Assembly: GCA_902729315.2 (NCBI GenBank)
Contig: LR746270.1
Coordinates: 7,883,221 to 7,947,220, forward strand
Origin: Spirodela intermedia
Lineage: Eukaryota > Streptophyta > Magnoliopsida > Alismatales > Araceae
Direction: 5' to 3'
DNA length: 64,000 bases
Shown here: piece after piece, positions 35,588 through 48,220 of the stretch
How the letters are laid out: every line of letters begins with the position of its first letter
Position numbering within the stretch: position 1 is the stretch's first letter
Position numbers and translations under genes: made by a program
The notes under the pieces: generated by a model
Told to the model about the DNA's origin: nothing
Databases searched by the model: none
The model's input: only the letters and a program-made list of their open reading frames with translations

Positions 35588-37854
35588 ATGAGGAAGACCA
35601 GGCCCTTCAAGGACGAGTTCACATTTGGTTCGCCCGTTGTCTCACCCCCCAGCCCCCCTTTCGTCGACCGTCGCCCATTCTGCTCTACTCTGATTTCTTG
35701 GTTTGATGGATTTTTTCAGAGGAGAGACTGCAGGAGTCGAAGGACATCATCTCCAAATATCCAAATCGGGTCCCGGTGAGGAGCGCTGTTGCCATAATAT
35801 CTGTCTTCAATTTTCATATTCCTTTTCTTTTTCTCAGTAGGTATCCTGCTAGGTGTTTGATCGGTTGGTGGGAGGGCTGACTTTTCGTGGGATTTTATGG
35901 GATCCGATGTGTTCGGGTGCGTAGAAGGCCTGTTCATCTCAGAAGCCTTACCTTAGGGATCAGAATCTGTCGACTGTTTATTGGTCTCTTATTGGACTTC
36001 GATTTTAGGGTGCATGACAGGGATAAATAATAAGATTTCGGGTGTTTTATTGAATTTAATTTTCCTATTTTCTTGGCCTAGAGAAGGAAAGTATTTTATC
36101 CCAATCGGAGAGGAACTCAGACTCATGACTGCCAAGGCATAGAAGAAATTGAAGAAAGAAAAGTAGAGACATCTTTTCTTTCGTAAAATGGAAAAATTAC
36201 AACTCAAAGGTTCCGGAAGCCCCCTTTTATTCCATTGAAAACTCTGTTTCAGATAATTCGAACTGTAGAAAGTCTCAGCTTTTTTAAACGAGGGGATATA
36301 CATTCTTTGGCTCTTGGGGTAGACCTACCCCTCAAACCTTGAATGTGTGTCCAACACCTCAGTATTAATATTACGCTGATAAACATATAGTTAGTTCAAT
36401 CTCTTTTTAATCTAAAGAATATCAGATACATAGCACCTTATCAGCCTTCTTCTCTGCCTCATTGAAAACTGAAAGAGAAGGTTGATTTGTCATTTTATCC
36501 ATGAAATGCTTGCGACTTCTTTCTAGTCGTTTAAAGTCGTTTGTAATTACTTAGTTGAATGTTTGCTTTCCTTGGCAATTCGGAGTCGGACGTTGCTATA
36601 ATCTAAGAATCAAACCATTGATAGGGACTTGATGGTTTTGGTTTAGATCAAATTTCCAAACATGAAAGGAAGCCAATTATTTGGGTGGTCTTCTGGATAA
36701 GGGGGCCCTATTTCAAAAACTTTATCTGCCACTTATATAGTTTTAGGCTTATTCTTTTTTCTTTATTGTATTCTATTATTTTGGTTCCATCATATCTACC
36801 ATTTTTCTTGTATCGATTATTTTTTAAATTAGATTTAGGGTCAAGAGGGGAAAGAACCAACCCAATGAAAATCATAGGGATTTCAGAGTGTGATGGATGT
36901 TGACTCCCATTTATGACCAGACGATGGATTACAATCTTACAAGACCTAGAACAACAGAGGGTGTCTTATTCGGTTGAATACCTGTAATCCTATCTTCAAA
37001 TATTTGCATGTAATTGCAACATATGTTTGGTTCATTGTCGCACAGAAGCACAGGTTCTAGTTGATGATGATCCTTGAAACAATATAAATATTTCAAAATC
37101 TATTTCGTCTTAACTGATAACTGCATACCTTTTTGCTGTGCTAACCAAATATATCAATTTGCAGGTTGTTGTGGAAAGATTTTCAAGGACTGACCTCCCT
37201 GAGTTGGAGAAGAAAAAGTGATGTTCCTTCTTACTCATCCTTGGAAAAGATAATTTTCCCTTTCTTTCGGATGAAAATAATTCTCTTCTCACTAGAGTTT
37301 CCTATGTGCTAAAAAAAACTTGCTGTCAGGTCTCATCACTCCCTCTCTGTTACATAATAAGTCGCTATCACTTGCCTACTTGCCTTTTAATGCTTTGATC
37401 ATACATACTTTATGCCCACAAAATTTTAGGCCTTGGTCATACGCATTTGATGTCGATCCCACGACTTTAGGCGGTCATCACCAGTTGCCTCATGGTTAAT
37501 CCCAAAGTAAAACACGGCAGTCAATCTTTCAGCTCATCACCTTACAAATCGCTTTCCCTTATCTTGTTCCCAGGTACCTGGTTCCCCGGGAGATGACTGT
37601 TGGGCAGTTCATCCGCATCCTCAGCAGCAGGCTCCACCTCCCTCCCGGCAAGGCCCTCTTTGTCTTCATCAAGGATACCCTCCCCCCAACTTGTGAGTAC
37701 TTGCGCTAATCCATCTTCAGCAGGGTCTGTCAGTGCCTATCTCACCGGGGCTGCCTGTCATGCAGCGAGCCAAATGGACTCCGTCTATGAGTCCTGCCGG
37801 GATGGTGACGGCTTCTTGTACATGTGTTACAGCAGCGAGAAGACCTTTGGGTGA
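35588..37854 (+). CDS. ATG8: Autophagy-related ubiquitin-like protein ATG8 (ATG8h/i type)
   Basis: Five coding exons join in frame to 118 aa: 35588-35627, 35720-35775, 37165-37217, 37574-37692, 37766-37854. The protein carries ATG8 hallmarks: KYPNRVPVVVERFSRTDLP, YLVPREMTVGQFIRILSSRL, PPGKALFVFIKDTLP and the end MCYSSEKTFG. The last codon before the stop is the glycine that becomes lipidated with phosphatidylethanolamine, so no ATG4 cleavage is needed to expose it. This and the MCYSSEKTFG ending place it in the ATG8h/i clade. It functions on autophagosome membranes and binds AIM/LIR cargo receptors. Intron 2 is about 1.4 kb. The promoter region upstream carries clustered TGGGCY motifs. Confidence 0.95.
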
Positions 37855-38149
37855 TGGCAGCAGCAGTGACGGATCTTGAAGAAGAAGGGGGCTGTCTGGA
37901 AGGTTGGCTATGGGGGATGTGTGGTAGTGTACATATGAAGTCTCAAGGGCCTGTTTTACTACTCACCGCCCTTGATTTGATGTATATGCTGTGGGCTATA
38001 AAAAGTCTGAATTGATCCTCAGTCTGTTGACTTTGGTTAGTGTTTGCTTGTGTGGACGACCTCCTTGGGTTGAGTCCATTCCTAGAATGGGTATCTGTGA
38101 CGACCCCGGCCTGAAGACATCTGGTTCTGGGGGTGGAACCACAGCGGCG

Positions 38150-38290
38150 GCATGAGTGTGCAGCATCTGCGGCGTTCACGACTCGCGCGGCATCTGCGAA
38201 TGTGCAGCCTCCGCAGCATCTACATTGTCCACAGCATGCATGGGATTTGCAGCGTGCATGGCATCTGTGGTGTGGAGTATAAGGCGTAAG
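38150..38290. repeat. Degenerate short repeat of GCATCTGCG-type motif
   Basis: Motifs such as cagcatctgcgg, cggcatctgcga, cagcatctaca and tggcatctgtgg recur about every 25-27 bp downstream of ATG8. Confidence 0.5.
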
Positions 38291-38485
38291 ATGTCAGAGG
38301 CCTATATTTTTCACAATGTATATCTCCCATTGTGAAGAGTGACATTCCCCCTTTTGGCTTGGAACCTCTCTTGAGTAGGCTGATTGGGCATGAGGAGGAT
38401 ACTTGGCCCGCGGCTTACAAGTATCATCTCTTCAAGACTTTGTTTGATGAGTGGTAGGCAGATGAGGCAGAAGGGGATTAGGGAG

Positions 38486-38488
<3 letters not shown>

Positions 38489-38549
<61 letters not shown>
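38489..38549. repeat. (GA)n microsatellite
   Basis: Uninterrupted GA dinucleotides between ATG8 and HEL2. Confidence 0.94.
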
Positions 38550-38551
<2 letters not shown>

Positions 38552-38713
38552 GCTTCGTTAATGATTCGGGCCGGGCCGGGCCATGCTTCGGGCTTACAGG
38601 CCTACAAACAACAGAGTTCATAAATACATTTTAAATTTGTAATTTATGAAGGTAGGCGTTACGGAAGTGGCTGGCAGTAAGATTTGAAGTTTTTCAGGGT
38701 TTATGTGTAAAAC

Positions 38714-38723
38714 TATATAAAAA
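38714..38723 (+). promoter_or_regulatory. TATA box of the HEL2-like gene
   Basis: TATATAAAAA lies 191 bp upstream of the HEL2-like start codon, before a CT-rich leader. Confidence 0.55.
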
Positions 38724-38913
38724 GGTTCCATTCCCCCCCTGGGTTCTCAGCTGGTCGGTTGGGAGACTCTATTTTAAGGTCTTTCCCCGCCGCCACCGTA
38801 GCGATTTCTCTCTCCCTTTCTTCCCCCGCTTCCCCTCCCGCTGACCCACTGCGGGGCGTCTTCTCTCCCGATCCGGCCGGAACTCGCCCTCTGTTGCCCC
38901 AATCCGATCCACG

Positions 38914-41900
38914 ATGGACGATACCTGCGTCGTCTGCGCCGAAAGCCTCGAGTGGGTGGGTTACGGGTCCTGCGGTCACCGGGAGGTCTGCTCCACGTGT
39001 GTCGTACGCATGCGCTTCGTCCTCGACGATCGCCGCTGCTGCCTCTGCAAGATCGAGTCTCCCACCGTGTTTATCACGAAGGTATCTCTCACCACCGCTT
39101 GAATTCAGGACCGAATTTGCTAGGTTTTTACTGTTATAGTGTCACCGATTGATTAGTAGGTAGATTCCGGTGTTTATTTTAGTAGTTTTCTATGTTTCTA
39201 TTATTCTTTGAGGTTTTGATGAGATCGGGAAGGCATATAGAAGAGTTCAGACCCGTGTTTTCTTTTTTAATTTCTATTTTACGTGACTATTTACATGGGG
39301 ATATGATGATCTGTGCAGGCATTGGGAGATTATACTAGGGTAATTACTGATTTCTCACAGTTCCCCGTGGGGGTGTCAGAAGGCCAAGTGGGAAACTACT
39401 GGTACCATGAGGACACACAGGCGTATTTTGATGATGTGGACCACTATCGAATGATCAAGGCAATGTGCAGGCTATCCTGCAGCATCTGTGACCGAAGAGG
39501 GGAGGATGCAGAGGGCGGTGGGAAGAGAAGGAGCCGCTTCAGGAACATTGAGCAGCTGAAGAGCCATCTCTATCATCGACACAAGCTATTCATGTGCACT
39601 CTATGTTTAGAGGGAAGAAAGGTTTGTTTCTCCCATTAATGATTACCATGATCTTGCCTTCAGGGAAAATGCTTCAGCTATATTTCTGGCATATTATTCA
39701 TACTTCTTACTGTTGTTTTGATGAAGAATCTCTCAGTCTGATTCACGTGAGCGTCCAATGGTTCGAAATTTTCAATTAGTCCTGGCTTCCATTTCTTTGA
39801 TAGGGAGTTGGTTGCCTACATTATATGTCCATTTACTCATATGGTAGCCTGCTAATGCTGGTTGAAATGTGACATATTGCCTCGACTTCCACGCCCAAAT
39901 GTTAAGGGGGTATCCATCAGTAATGTATCTTTGTATTTTCCTCTTCGAGATGAATATATATTTGAGATCCGCGGACTGTGCCTTCTTTTCTGCAAATAGT
40001 ACAAAGAGCATTTTGTACTTGTTTATTTTAATATTTTTAAATTTATGTTTGTAATATTTTATATATCGAATTACTTCTTGCCAAGGTTTCAGCTCTTGCT
40101 TCACCTTATTGCCTGAACTGTAATAGGGTGACCCTCCGCTATGTTTACCTTTGTAAAAAAAATTATGTAGAAAGGAAAGAAGATAATTAGTGGTCTTCAA
40201 GACAGGCAGCCTCTTGGTGACATTTATTTCAGAAGCATGCTTATAAGAAAGACTCCATAGTGGCAAGTGTTGCTTAACATTTTTTGCGCTATCAACTGAA
40301 AAGAATTTAGGAATGAGAGGGATGCCTATCTTTATGATCATACGTTTGCTTTTGAAATGATTGATAGAGGACTAATTTCGACATATCCCCACGGATTGAA
40401 GCAGACTTTTGGGTTTTTCCAGGTAGACAGTAAAAATAGGATGTGCATATTCCAAGAGTTACCACCAGCTGTGAAATCTAGTTGGAGTTCATTCTTGTCC
40501 TATCAAACTAAAATGAATTGTTGATGAATTGAATGGGCCCAACTTTATAACTACGAGTTTACTTTTGTAATAGCCGAAATCGGACTATTGTGAAAAAGTA
40601 AGTTGAATTTAACTTGATCATTATTTTGCCGACAATGGTGAATTATTATTTGTCTACAAACCTGTGAAGGATTCAAAGTGCCAGTTCAGAGATGTACAAT
40701 TACATTTGCAACCAATGCAATGGAGTAGATCTTTGAGTGTAGTAGCCGTGTTGCACGGATAAACCTAATAATGTGCACTTTGGTTCGAGGTTCTGATTTT
40801 GACTCCATTTTTACTAGGGTTTGACTCATCTTCAGTGATGCCCTTGTTGTCATTTCTCTTGTGGCAGTCTTACATTTTTGCATTTTCGGGTAGGAATTGT
40901 TTTTGTTCTAAATTTTCTTGGCCCTACGACATATTTTACGTGGAATATTAATGACCGTGCAATCTTGGAGCAGGTATTTATATGTGAGCAAAAGCTTTAT
41001 ACAAAAGCACAACTCAATAGACACATCAGTGGTGGCGACTCAGAGGTTGATGGATCTGAGAGTGAACGTGGTGGATTCATGGGGCATCCCATGTGTGAAT
41101 TTTGTAGAACCCCATTTTATGGGGATAATGAGCTCTATACGCACATGTCCACTGAACATTACACATGTCACATATGCCAAAGGTGGTTAAATATCTCTAA
41201 TTTTACAAAATCGCTGTTTATAGCTGAATACATGATTCTCTACAAGCGCTATATTCTTTTTGCTGCAGGCAGCATCCGGGGCAGTATGATTACTTCAGAA
41301 ACTATGATGATCTAGAGGTGACTGAATCCCTCCTTACATGATTATGATGATATCTTCATCACTTTCCTTTTTCTTAAGCAGCCCCCCTGAGCAGGCTAAG
41401 CTGAGCTATGATCTATGCTTCATTTTTCTTTGCAATTTTTTTGAGAAGAAATTGATCGGTTCCAATTCTTTCTTTTTCTATTGATTTAATGTGATCCGTT
41501 TATTACAGTACTTGGGTCAAGTTGTGATGATTAATTGCATACACTATCTAACTCTACAGATTCATTTTCGTCAAGAACATCACCTATGTGAGAATGAGGC
41601 ATGCCTTGCCAAAAAGTTCATTGTTTTCCCATCCGATTCCGAACTGAAGGTGACTTCTGTTCTCAAATATATTATATGCTTAAAGTGAGAAAAGTTGGTT
41701 TAGATTAATCAACTTATGATCGTTCCCCACTTGGCAGAGGCACAATGCAGTAGAACACGGAGGCAACATGTCTCGGTCTAAACGAAATGCTGCTCTTCAG
41801 GTTTCCTCTCTCATTTAATTTAACAATTCAATTTCTAAAAGTGTAGACGGAGAATGCTTGGACAAAATCATCTTGAGATTAATTATTTTCTTTGTTTTGG

Positions 41901-43510
41901 GGTCGGATCATCAGATCCCAACCAGCTTCAGGTATCGGAGGGCAGAACAAGAGCAAAGACGGGGGAGAGGCCATGGCCCTCACAGTCAATCTTCTGATAA
42001 TCAGCTCGCCATGGCCATCCAAGCCAGCCTCGAAGCAGCAAATACCATGGATAGCAGAGCCCGCGATCCTGACCGCCAGCAGGTGTCTCGAGTGGATGCT
42101 GTCACCAGTCGGATCGAGTCTCTAGCAGTTGCACCGCCAGAACGAGCGCCACCACCATCAAGACCCCCCTTACAGGCCAGCCAGAGTTCCAGGGATGCAC
42201 CGGTTATAGAAGAATCCTCCTTCCCTCCTCTTTCTGACCGGGAGCCGCCAGAGCCGTCCTCAAGGTATGCTCTGGCGCTTGTTCAGGGATCCACTGGGCC
42301 GTCCCGACTCGGAGGGGAAGCCTTTCCGCCCCTCCCTGGTGCATTAGAAGCAGGTCAGCAGAAGCCCCCTGTCCAGCAGGGGAAGAGCACCATTGCCGCC
42401 CATCTCCGCCAACGGAGCAAGGTGGCCCTCCGCCCCGTCAAGGCTCGGCCCTCTGAGCACCCTGAGTTTCAGCCGCCCATGCCCGTTAGCTCTCCCCAGC
42501 TGTGGCCCACGCCAAGCCAGGAATTCAGGCCTTCAAATTCCACTAGGAGCTCTTCTCAGCCCCGGGCGGCTGCAAGCTCCGACCCGACGAGCTCTTCTGG
42601 TAAGAAGACAATCGGAAGCGAGCCTCCCTGGCCCAACAACAGTGCCAGTTCTTCATGGGGTCTGAGCGGCACAAGGAGGTTAAGCCATTCCTCATCGGCC
42701 CCGGACCTCGTTGTGAAGGATACTTCAACCAGCAATGGATTTCAGACCACCGGGCAGGTTGCCATACCAGATGAGGAAGCTATCCGCACCGCCAATAAAA
42801 CCCTGGTGGAGAGGATTCGTGTCGATCTGGGGAATGATGGAGACAAATTTGCCGTATTTAAGCACATATCTTCTGAGTATCGCCAGGGGTTGACCGACGC
42901 CAGGGAGTACCTCTCTTATGTGGAGCAGTTTGGCCTCCTGCATCTTGTTCCAGAGCTCGCCAGGCTATGCCCAGACCCTCAGAAGCAGATCAAGCTCCTG
43001 GACGCGTACAGCGCAAAGCTACAGACCAAGGGCCGCCGAGAGACTGGCGGCGGCACCAGTGCTGGGAAGCCGCAGACCAAGGGAAAGGGGAAATCTGCAG
43101 AGCCGCCACCTGCGGCAGGCGGTGGGTCAAAGGATTCCTTGGCTGATGGGATCCTGGATACGGTCAGGAAGCTGCAGGCCACCTACAAGCCAGACGAGGA
43201 GGTGGAGGTGCTGTCCAAGGATGGGTACAGGACTTATAGCAAGGGGAAGCTGGTGGCTACCGCCCGGGAGGATCAGCAGCCGCCTGGTGCCAGTGCCGAC
43301 CAGAATTCAGCTGCAGGGAGCAGCACAAAGCAGCGGCCAAAGAAGATGTCCAGGTTCCACAGGGTGCGCCTCGGCGGTGATGGCTCGGTGATCCCTGAGC
43401 CGGCCGAAGAAGAGCCGCCTGCTTCAGGTGCGGAGGGGAATCCTGTGAGGGGAGTCTGGCGGCACGGCGGGCAGAAGCTCTTTGCCCCCTCCGGTGGCCA
43501 TACAAGATAA
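38914..43510 (+). CDS. HEL2: HEL2/ZNF598-like RING-type E3 ubiquitin ligase (ribosome quality control)
   Basis: Seven coding exons join in frame to 825 aa: 38914-39081, 39319-39621, 40974-41182, 41269-41317, 41560-41649, 41738-41800, 41915-43510. An N-terminal RING (C5-C8, C20-H22, C26-C29, C42/43-C45; TCVVC, SCGHREVC, CCLC) is followed by C2H2-type finger segments: FMCTLC, MCEFCRTPFYGDNELYTHM, YTCHICQR, HFRQEHHLCENEAC and RHNAVEHGG. This arrangement is typical of HEL2/ZNF598, which ubiquitinates 40S proteins on collided ribosomes. The single large last exon encodes a long Pro/Ser/Gln-rich C-terminal region with a basic end. Intron 2 is 1.35 kb. The start codon begins the RING directly, as in the family. 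The stop is 441 bp from that of the convergent thymidylate kinase. Confidence 0.93.
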
Positions 43511-43951
43511 CAGGCAGCCGCCACCAGAGGCACCTGCAGATGTCTATTTTTGGCAACAAGTCGCCTTGCTCTGTCAGATTATCAGGCGTTTTGTTTTCTT
43601 GTAGCCTGTCAAGTTGTGTGCCCTTCATCTCCCCTCCTCTCCCCTCCCTTTTTCTCTCTCTCTCCGTCTTCTCCAGCTTGGTGGACGATGTGCGCTGCTT
43701 CTAGCGATGAAAGAAAGAGCCCCAAGATGTTCATATAAAATGGAAACATGCTATCTATTCTCTTTCCAAGGGCTAGTTTGGCAAGCAAGAGCTGCACAGG
43801 AGTAAACAAAACACCATCACATCGTCACTGGCATCATCTGCAAATCATGAAATGGGCTACTTTGATCCGTCGAACTTGGAGCTTCTTTGTGGGTGGGTTC
43901 ATCTTCCCTGCACTGGTCTCCCCTCTCATCGATTTCTCTTGCGGTGCTGGT

Positions 43952-45658
43952 TCACTTGGGGAGCCAGAGAGTGGACAGCGGTTTCCCACTCCGGCAGCCG
44001 GTGATGCACTCCAATGCCAGGCTCCTCAGCTGGGTCTGTATATCCTCCTCTGGAAGGCAGGCGTCAATAATCTGCCAGACAATGCCATCAAATGCCGGGA
44101 ATAGCTTCAGCCTCCCCAAAACTCTCTCTCTCTCTCTCTCTTTCTGGGTCAGAATGTTCTCTCACAGCTGATGAACAGGATTAGGCGCTAAGGTGGATTA
44201 GCTTCTGGGAACCTAGAAGACGAGGGCTTGTCGGCAATTCAAGGAGCTCATAGGGAGCGAGGAAGAGCTGAATAATTCCCCATGGATGAATGTACCTTCA
44301 TGAATGAAAACCCGTACCTTCCAGGTGCTGTCACTAAGGTCGTGGTAGTTGTCCGAGACCTTCCTCTGAAACTCGAGCTGCTCATATCTCTCGTTGCCGT
44401 AGCCCCCCCTCTCTGCAGCTCTCTGAAACAACCATAGCCATGGATTATTTCAAAACTTCTACGTTGTCGTGGGATTGTCCCAATGCTCGATAGATGATCA
44501 GATACCGTAGAATATAAACTGTAAAAATAAAAACCAAGTTTTTTAAAAAAAAATTCTCACCCTGGATGGGCCCGCTGCTCTCTAAATGAAGTTTCCTGCT
44601 GAATTTAATGGAAAATACCAGCAAGTTATAGATGGGTACCTCGGGTAGGATGTCAAGGTAGACTACCATGTCTGGAGCTATCAATCCTTCCTCGGGTGCC
44701 TGAGAGAGGAGCTGGCTCGCTCAGTCAACCACAATATGAGCCGTCTATAAGCTTGCTGGGAGGTCAGAGGAGGCGCTGACCTTGCACCATTCAATGGCCA
44801 ATCCCTTGGCAGCGGAGAATGCAACACCGGAGTAGGAGTAGCGGTCGACGATGAGTGATGTTCCGCTCTTCAGCTTAGCCTCCATCAACGACCTGGAAAA
44901 CAAGAACTTTATCTTTTTCCTCGATTAACTAGTAGGTTTCCAGAATCTCACCGCAAACGGAAACGGTTCAAGAAACTATTTTTTGTTGAATTGACTAACA
45001 TAGCACCAATTAAAAAAAAATGTTACGGGTAAAGAAAGGTCAACCATCATTCTTTATCGACCTTAAAATGAGTTCTCTGAGAGCATGAAGCCACTGGTTA
45101 CCTTGACTCTATAGATAAACAGCTAAATTTTCCAATAAAAATACAGATGAGAAAAAAAAAAAGAGAGTTATGAGCCAGATATGATAGTCTAAAAATGAAA
45201 AAATAAATAAATAAGCACATATAAGTTTCATAGGCAAACCTCTTCTCCCATCTATTTGCACTAAACAGGAGATGAATTGCTCGATCATCCAGCTGAGCAT
45301 TGTTGGCAAGATATGAAGATATCATCCCCCCAATGCTCGTCCTTCTATCCGGAAAATGCCATGTTTCAACGGGCACACCTCTCCCTTCCAAGAACGAGAC
45401 CAGGCGGCTGGACTGGGACGTCTTGCCGCTTCGGTCCAGCCCTTCAAGAACGATGAGGGAACCCCGCGAGCCTTCGCCATGGCCACTCTCCATCTCCACT
45501 CTTCTGGACCAAACCCTTCCGGGCCGGGCTGAAGAAGCCTTCAAAGGTCTCACCTTCCCGACTATCCCGCGGTTTCTAGGATCAGAAAACCTCCCAGTTA
45601 TATATGATTTGATGGTCACTCTCTCACAGCAACAAGCATTGGAACAATTGCAGGGCAT
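43952..45658 (-). CDS. ZEU1: Thymidylate (dTMP) kinase
   Basis: Five coding exons on the minus strand join in frame to 271 aa: 45240-45658, 44781-44892, 44640-44699, 44318-44422, 43952-44071. The enzyme phosphorylates dTMP to dTDP for DNA synthesis. A P-loop GLDRSGKT lies at residues 73-80, [10 protein letters not shown] follows, and the DRY motif lies in [19 protein letters not shown] from about residue 152. The core begins at Met56 (45493), and the first 55 residues (Cys-rich then Arg/Lys-rich, few acidic) look like an organelle presequence. The Arabidopsis homologue ZEUS1 is known to have targeted and untargeted forms. Which ATG is used here is not decided by the sequence. C-terminal exon VIDACLP-like [15 protein letters not shown] fits the family end. 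Confidence 0.92.
44121..44140. repeat. Short (TC)n in the last intron of thymidylate kinase
   Basis: TC dinucleotides between exon 5 (ends 44071) and exon 4 (starts 44318). Confidence 0.85.
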
Positions 45659-45659
45659 T

Positions 45660-47956
45660 ACTGGTTGATCAAGCGCATCTTCTATGTATGGGGCCCTCTG
45701 AGGATGGGAGATTTTCTCTCAGCTGGACCCAGAAGCTAAGTCAAAGAGCAAGAAGCGCCTTACCCGAGACGAATTATATGAATGAGGGCATGAAATAAAT
45801 ACGAAAAAATCTAAATTTACACAGAGTAATAAAGCAGATAATTATCTACCACCACTTTATTGATGCATCCACATGATCCGCAAGCTTCCAAACTAAAGAT
45901 GGGAATTAGTTGGTACCCAAGATTAAAAACCTGCCTGACTAGAACCCAAAAGGGCTTTCATAAGGGAGAAAAGGGGGGTTGGGGGGGGGAGGAGACTAAG
46001 GCCAATCTAATCATCCAGCTCCCTAAGAAACCTCATGAAGAACTCCCCCGTGGTTTATTCTGACGGTATTATAAAGATCAAGAAGGAGAACGTTCAGATT
46101 CTTCCCGGGTCCTCGTTGATTGAGGGATTAGGGAAGGTTTGAAGCGCTTCATGGTGTTCAAAAAGCATGGGAGACAACAATTTTCGATATCCATGAGCTT
46201 ATTTCTGCATTGAGCATAAGAAAAACATCACTTGCAATGCGTCTCCGGATGTTGATCATATTGGAAACCAGTTTATACTTGATGAAAACTTGGGACAAAT
46301 GGAAAAAGTGATCCGCATTAGAATCCACAGAGAGCGAACTGAATGAAATGGAGGCTTACAATGTTTTCATAACACAGGAAGAGGAGGCATGCGACATACC
46401 CTGGGGAAGGGGGAAGAAGATGAGAAAAAAGAAAAATTAAAAAATGGGAGGATATACGAGTGGGAAACTCATTGACGTGAAGAATAGATATAGTTCTGAA
46501 TTTTATCAGACAAATGTTGCTGGCTGCGGATGTGCTGATTAGGGGAAGCGCGCTGATGGGAAGGGGAGAGGTGAGCGCACCTGGAGAAGGCCTTCGGGAC
46601 GCAGCTGCCCTCCAAGTGGGGACGGAGGGAGCGAGGATCCGACGGTCGGTAAGCGGGAGCAGTGCACGACGAGGGAGCGAGGGCCACAGGGAAGGGGAGA
46701 GTCAACAGAAGGGCAGAAGGGAGGAAGGGAGGGAGAGAGGGAGAGAGGGACGGAGGGAGGGAGGGAGGGACAGAGAGAGAGAGAGGACAGGCGGGAAATG
46801 CAGGGCGGCTGGGGAGAGAGCGATGGCGAAGCGAGCTTCTGAACTGAGTCCCCTTGGCAGATGACGGCTGCCCTGCACGTGGGTCTGGTCGGAACGCCAG
46901 TGAAAATAAAAATCATAATTGGAAATAAAATTTGAAGTATAAAATAGGACAATAAAAATTCATAAATATAAATGAAAATAAATTGGAAATCATAATTTGA
47001 AGTAAAAAATATGACCCAAAATATAGATGAAACTATATCCTGTTTATTATGTTGTGCTTACGTTTTCCAAGTCTCAAGATTATGCTGCCAACATCCAATT
47101 GAATTGGCGTTATGGTGATAAGTCACATAGTTCTCTCTTATATTAATTTCCTATGATGTCTTTTCAGTTAGCAAACGGAAGGGTTGGAACAAAGGCAACC
47201 CTGCCTTCACAAGTGCATCAAATCGATTTCTAATGCTAACATGATGCATACTTGGTGATAAGGGCTTTAATTTGTTAAAATAAAGATGTCACATTTATTA
47301 TTACAATTAATTCCATTCAGAATACTTGTTGATGGGCTTAACTCATTGAAAAACTATGACTATGTAACCATTTAAACGATCATAAGACAATTTTAAACAA
47401 TGGAATCGAAATAGTTAAGTTCTACTTTTTTTGTACAAATAGTTAAGAACAAAAGTAAAGTAAAAGAACCGAAAAAAAAAAAATTCTACTTTTTTAGAGT
47501 GGTGAAATTATGTTGTTACTAGATAATTGAATAAGCTTTAAAATTTGACTGCCCATTTCAATTTTGATGAATGCCATGTGAGATTGCAAGACAAACCATT
47601 CTGCAAATCATGAATGGCATTCAAATAACGTATTATCTAGGTTTCATAATAGAAGTTAAATCTCAAAAATATATTTTTGTACAAATATGTTCAAATTTAA
47701 TATTACATGACACATGAAGCTACGTGTTACTCCAAACAATATTACAATGATCATATGAGAGACATAATTTCTAAAATAAGACTTCGTTTGATTTTCTGTA
47801 CTAATAACACTTTAGATCTTATGTGGAGGATTAAGCTGTTCAACATGCTTTTAGGATTTTTTCAATAAAGAATTTTTAAACTCGTGGTCAAAATGGACAA
47901 CAAACCCAAGAAAGAGCGAGAGAGACTTAGGAGAATCAATGAGGGTAGAGAGAATG
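45660..47956. other. Intergenic DNA: GC/GA-rich island then AT-rich
   Basis: 45660-46460 shows no gene motif. 46500-46870 is a GC-rich, GGGA/GAGA-rich island with open frames in several phases and no recognisable protein; it may be a promoter or leader of an unseen transcript. 46900-47950 is AT-rich with no gene motif. Confidence 0.45.
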
Positions 47957-48220
47957 TTAGTGGCTGTTGAGCACACGACACATGACCCTAATCTCGCTTG
48001 CATCCTTAGTTAGCAAGTTGATAGTGCCCATCTACACCATGTCATCTGCACACTTCACCATCCAACCATTGGGATTCTTGGAAAAAGATACCACTTTCTA
48101 TCTTGTCAAAGTGTGGTTTACATTGTCAACTTGGAGGTGAACATCCCACTCCCCATTTTTAAGTTTTTGTAAGTACTAGATGCTCAAGCAATTGCGGGTG
48201 GTGAGATCATTAAAATATAG
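47957..48220 (-). pseudogene. Class III peroxidase relic (C-terminal part)
   Basis: Reading the minus strand from about 48220 gives pieces that align in order with the C-terminal third of the intact peroxidases in this window. DLTTRNCLSI corresponds to [10 protein letters not shown], then YLQKLKNG to [19 protein letters not shown] to [23 protein letters not shown], and finally MGTINLLTKDASEIRVMCRV ending in LNSH and a stop at 47957-47959. It is broken by at least two in-frame stops and two frameshifts. No upstream heme-domain exons were found, so this is a degraded fragment and not expressed as an enzyme. Confidence 0.8.

Noticed and set aside
46514-46864. Plus-strand frame in GGGA/GAGA-rich DNA
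   Set aside because: Low-complexity Arg/Glu/Gly translation, open in other frames too; no recognisable domain.
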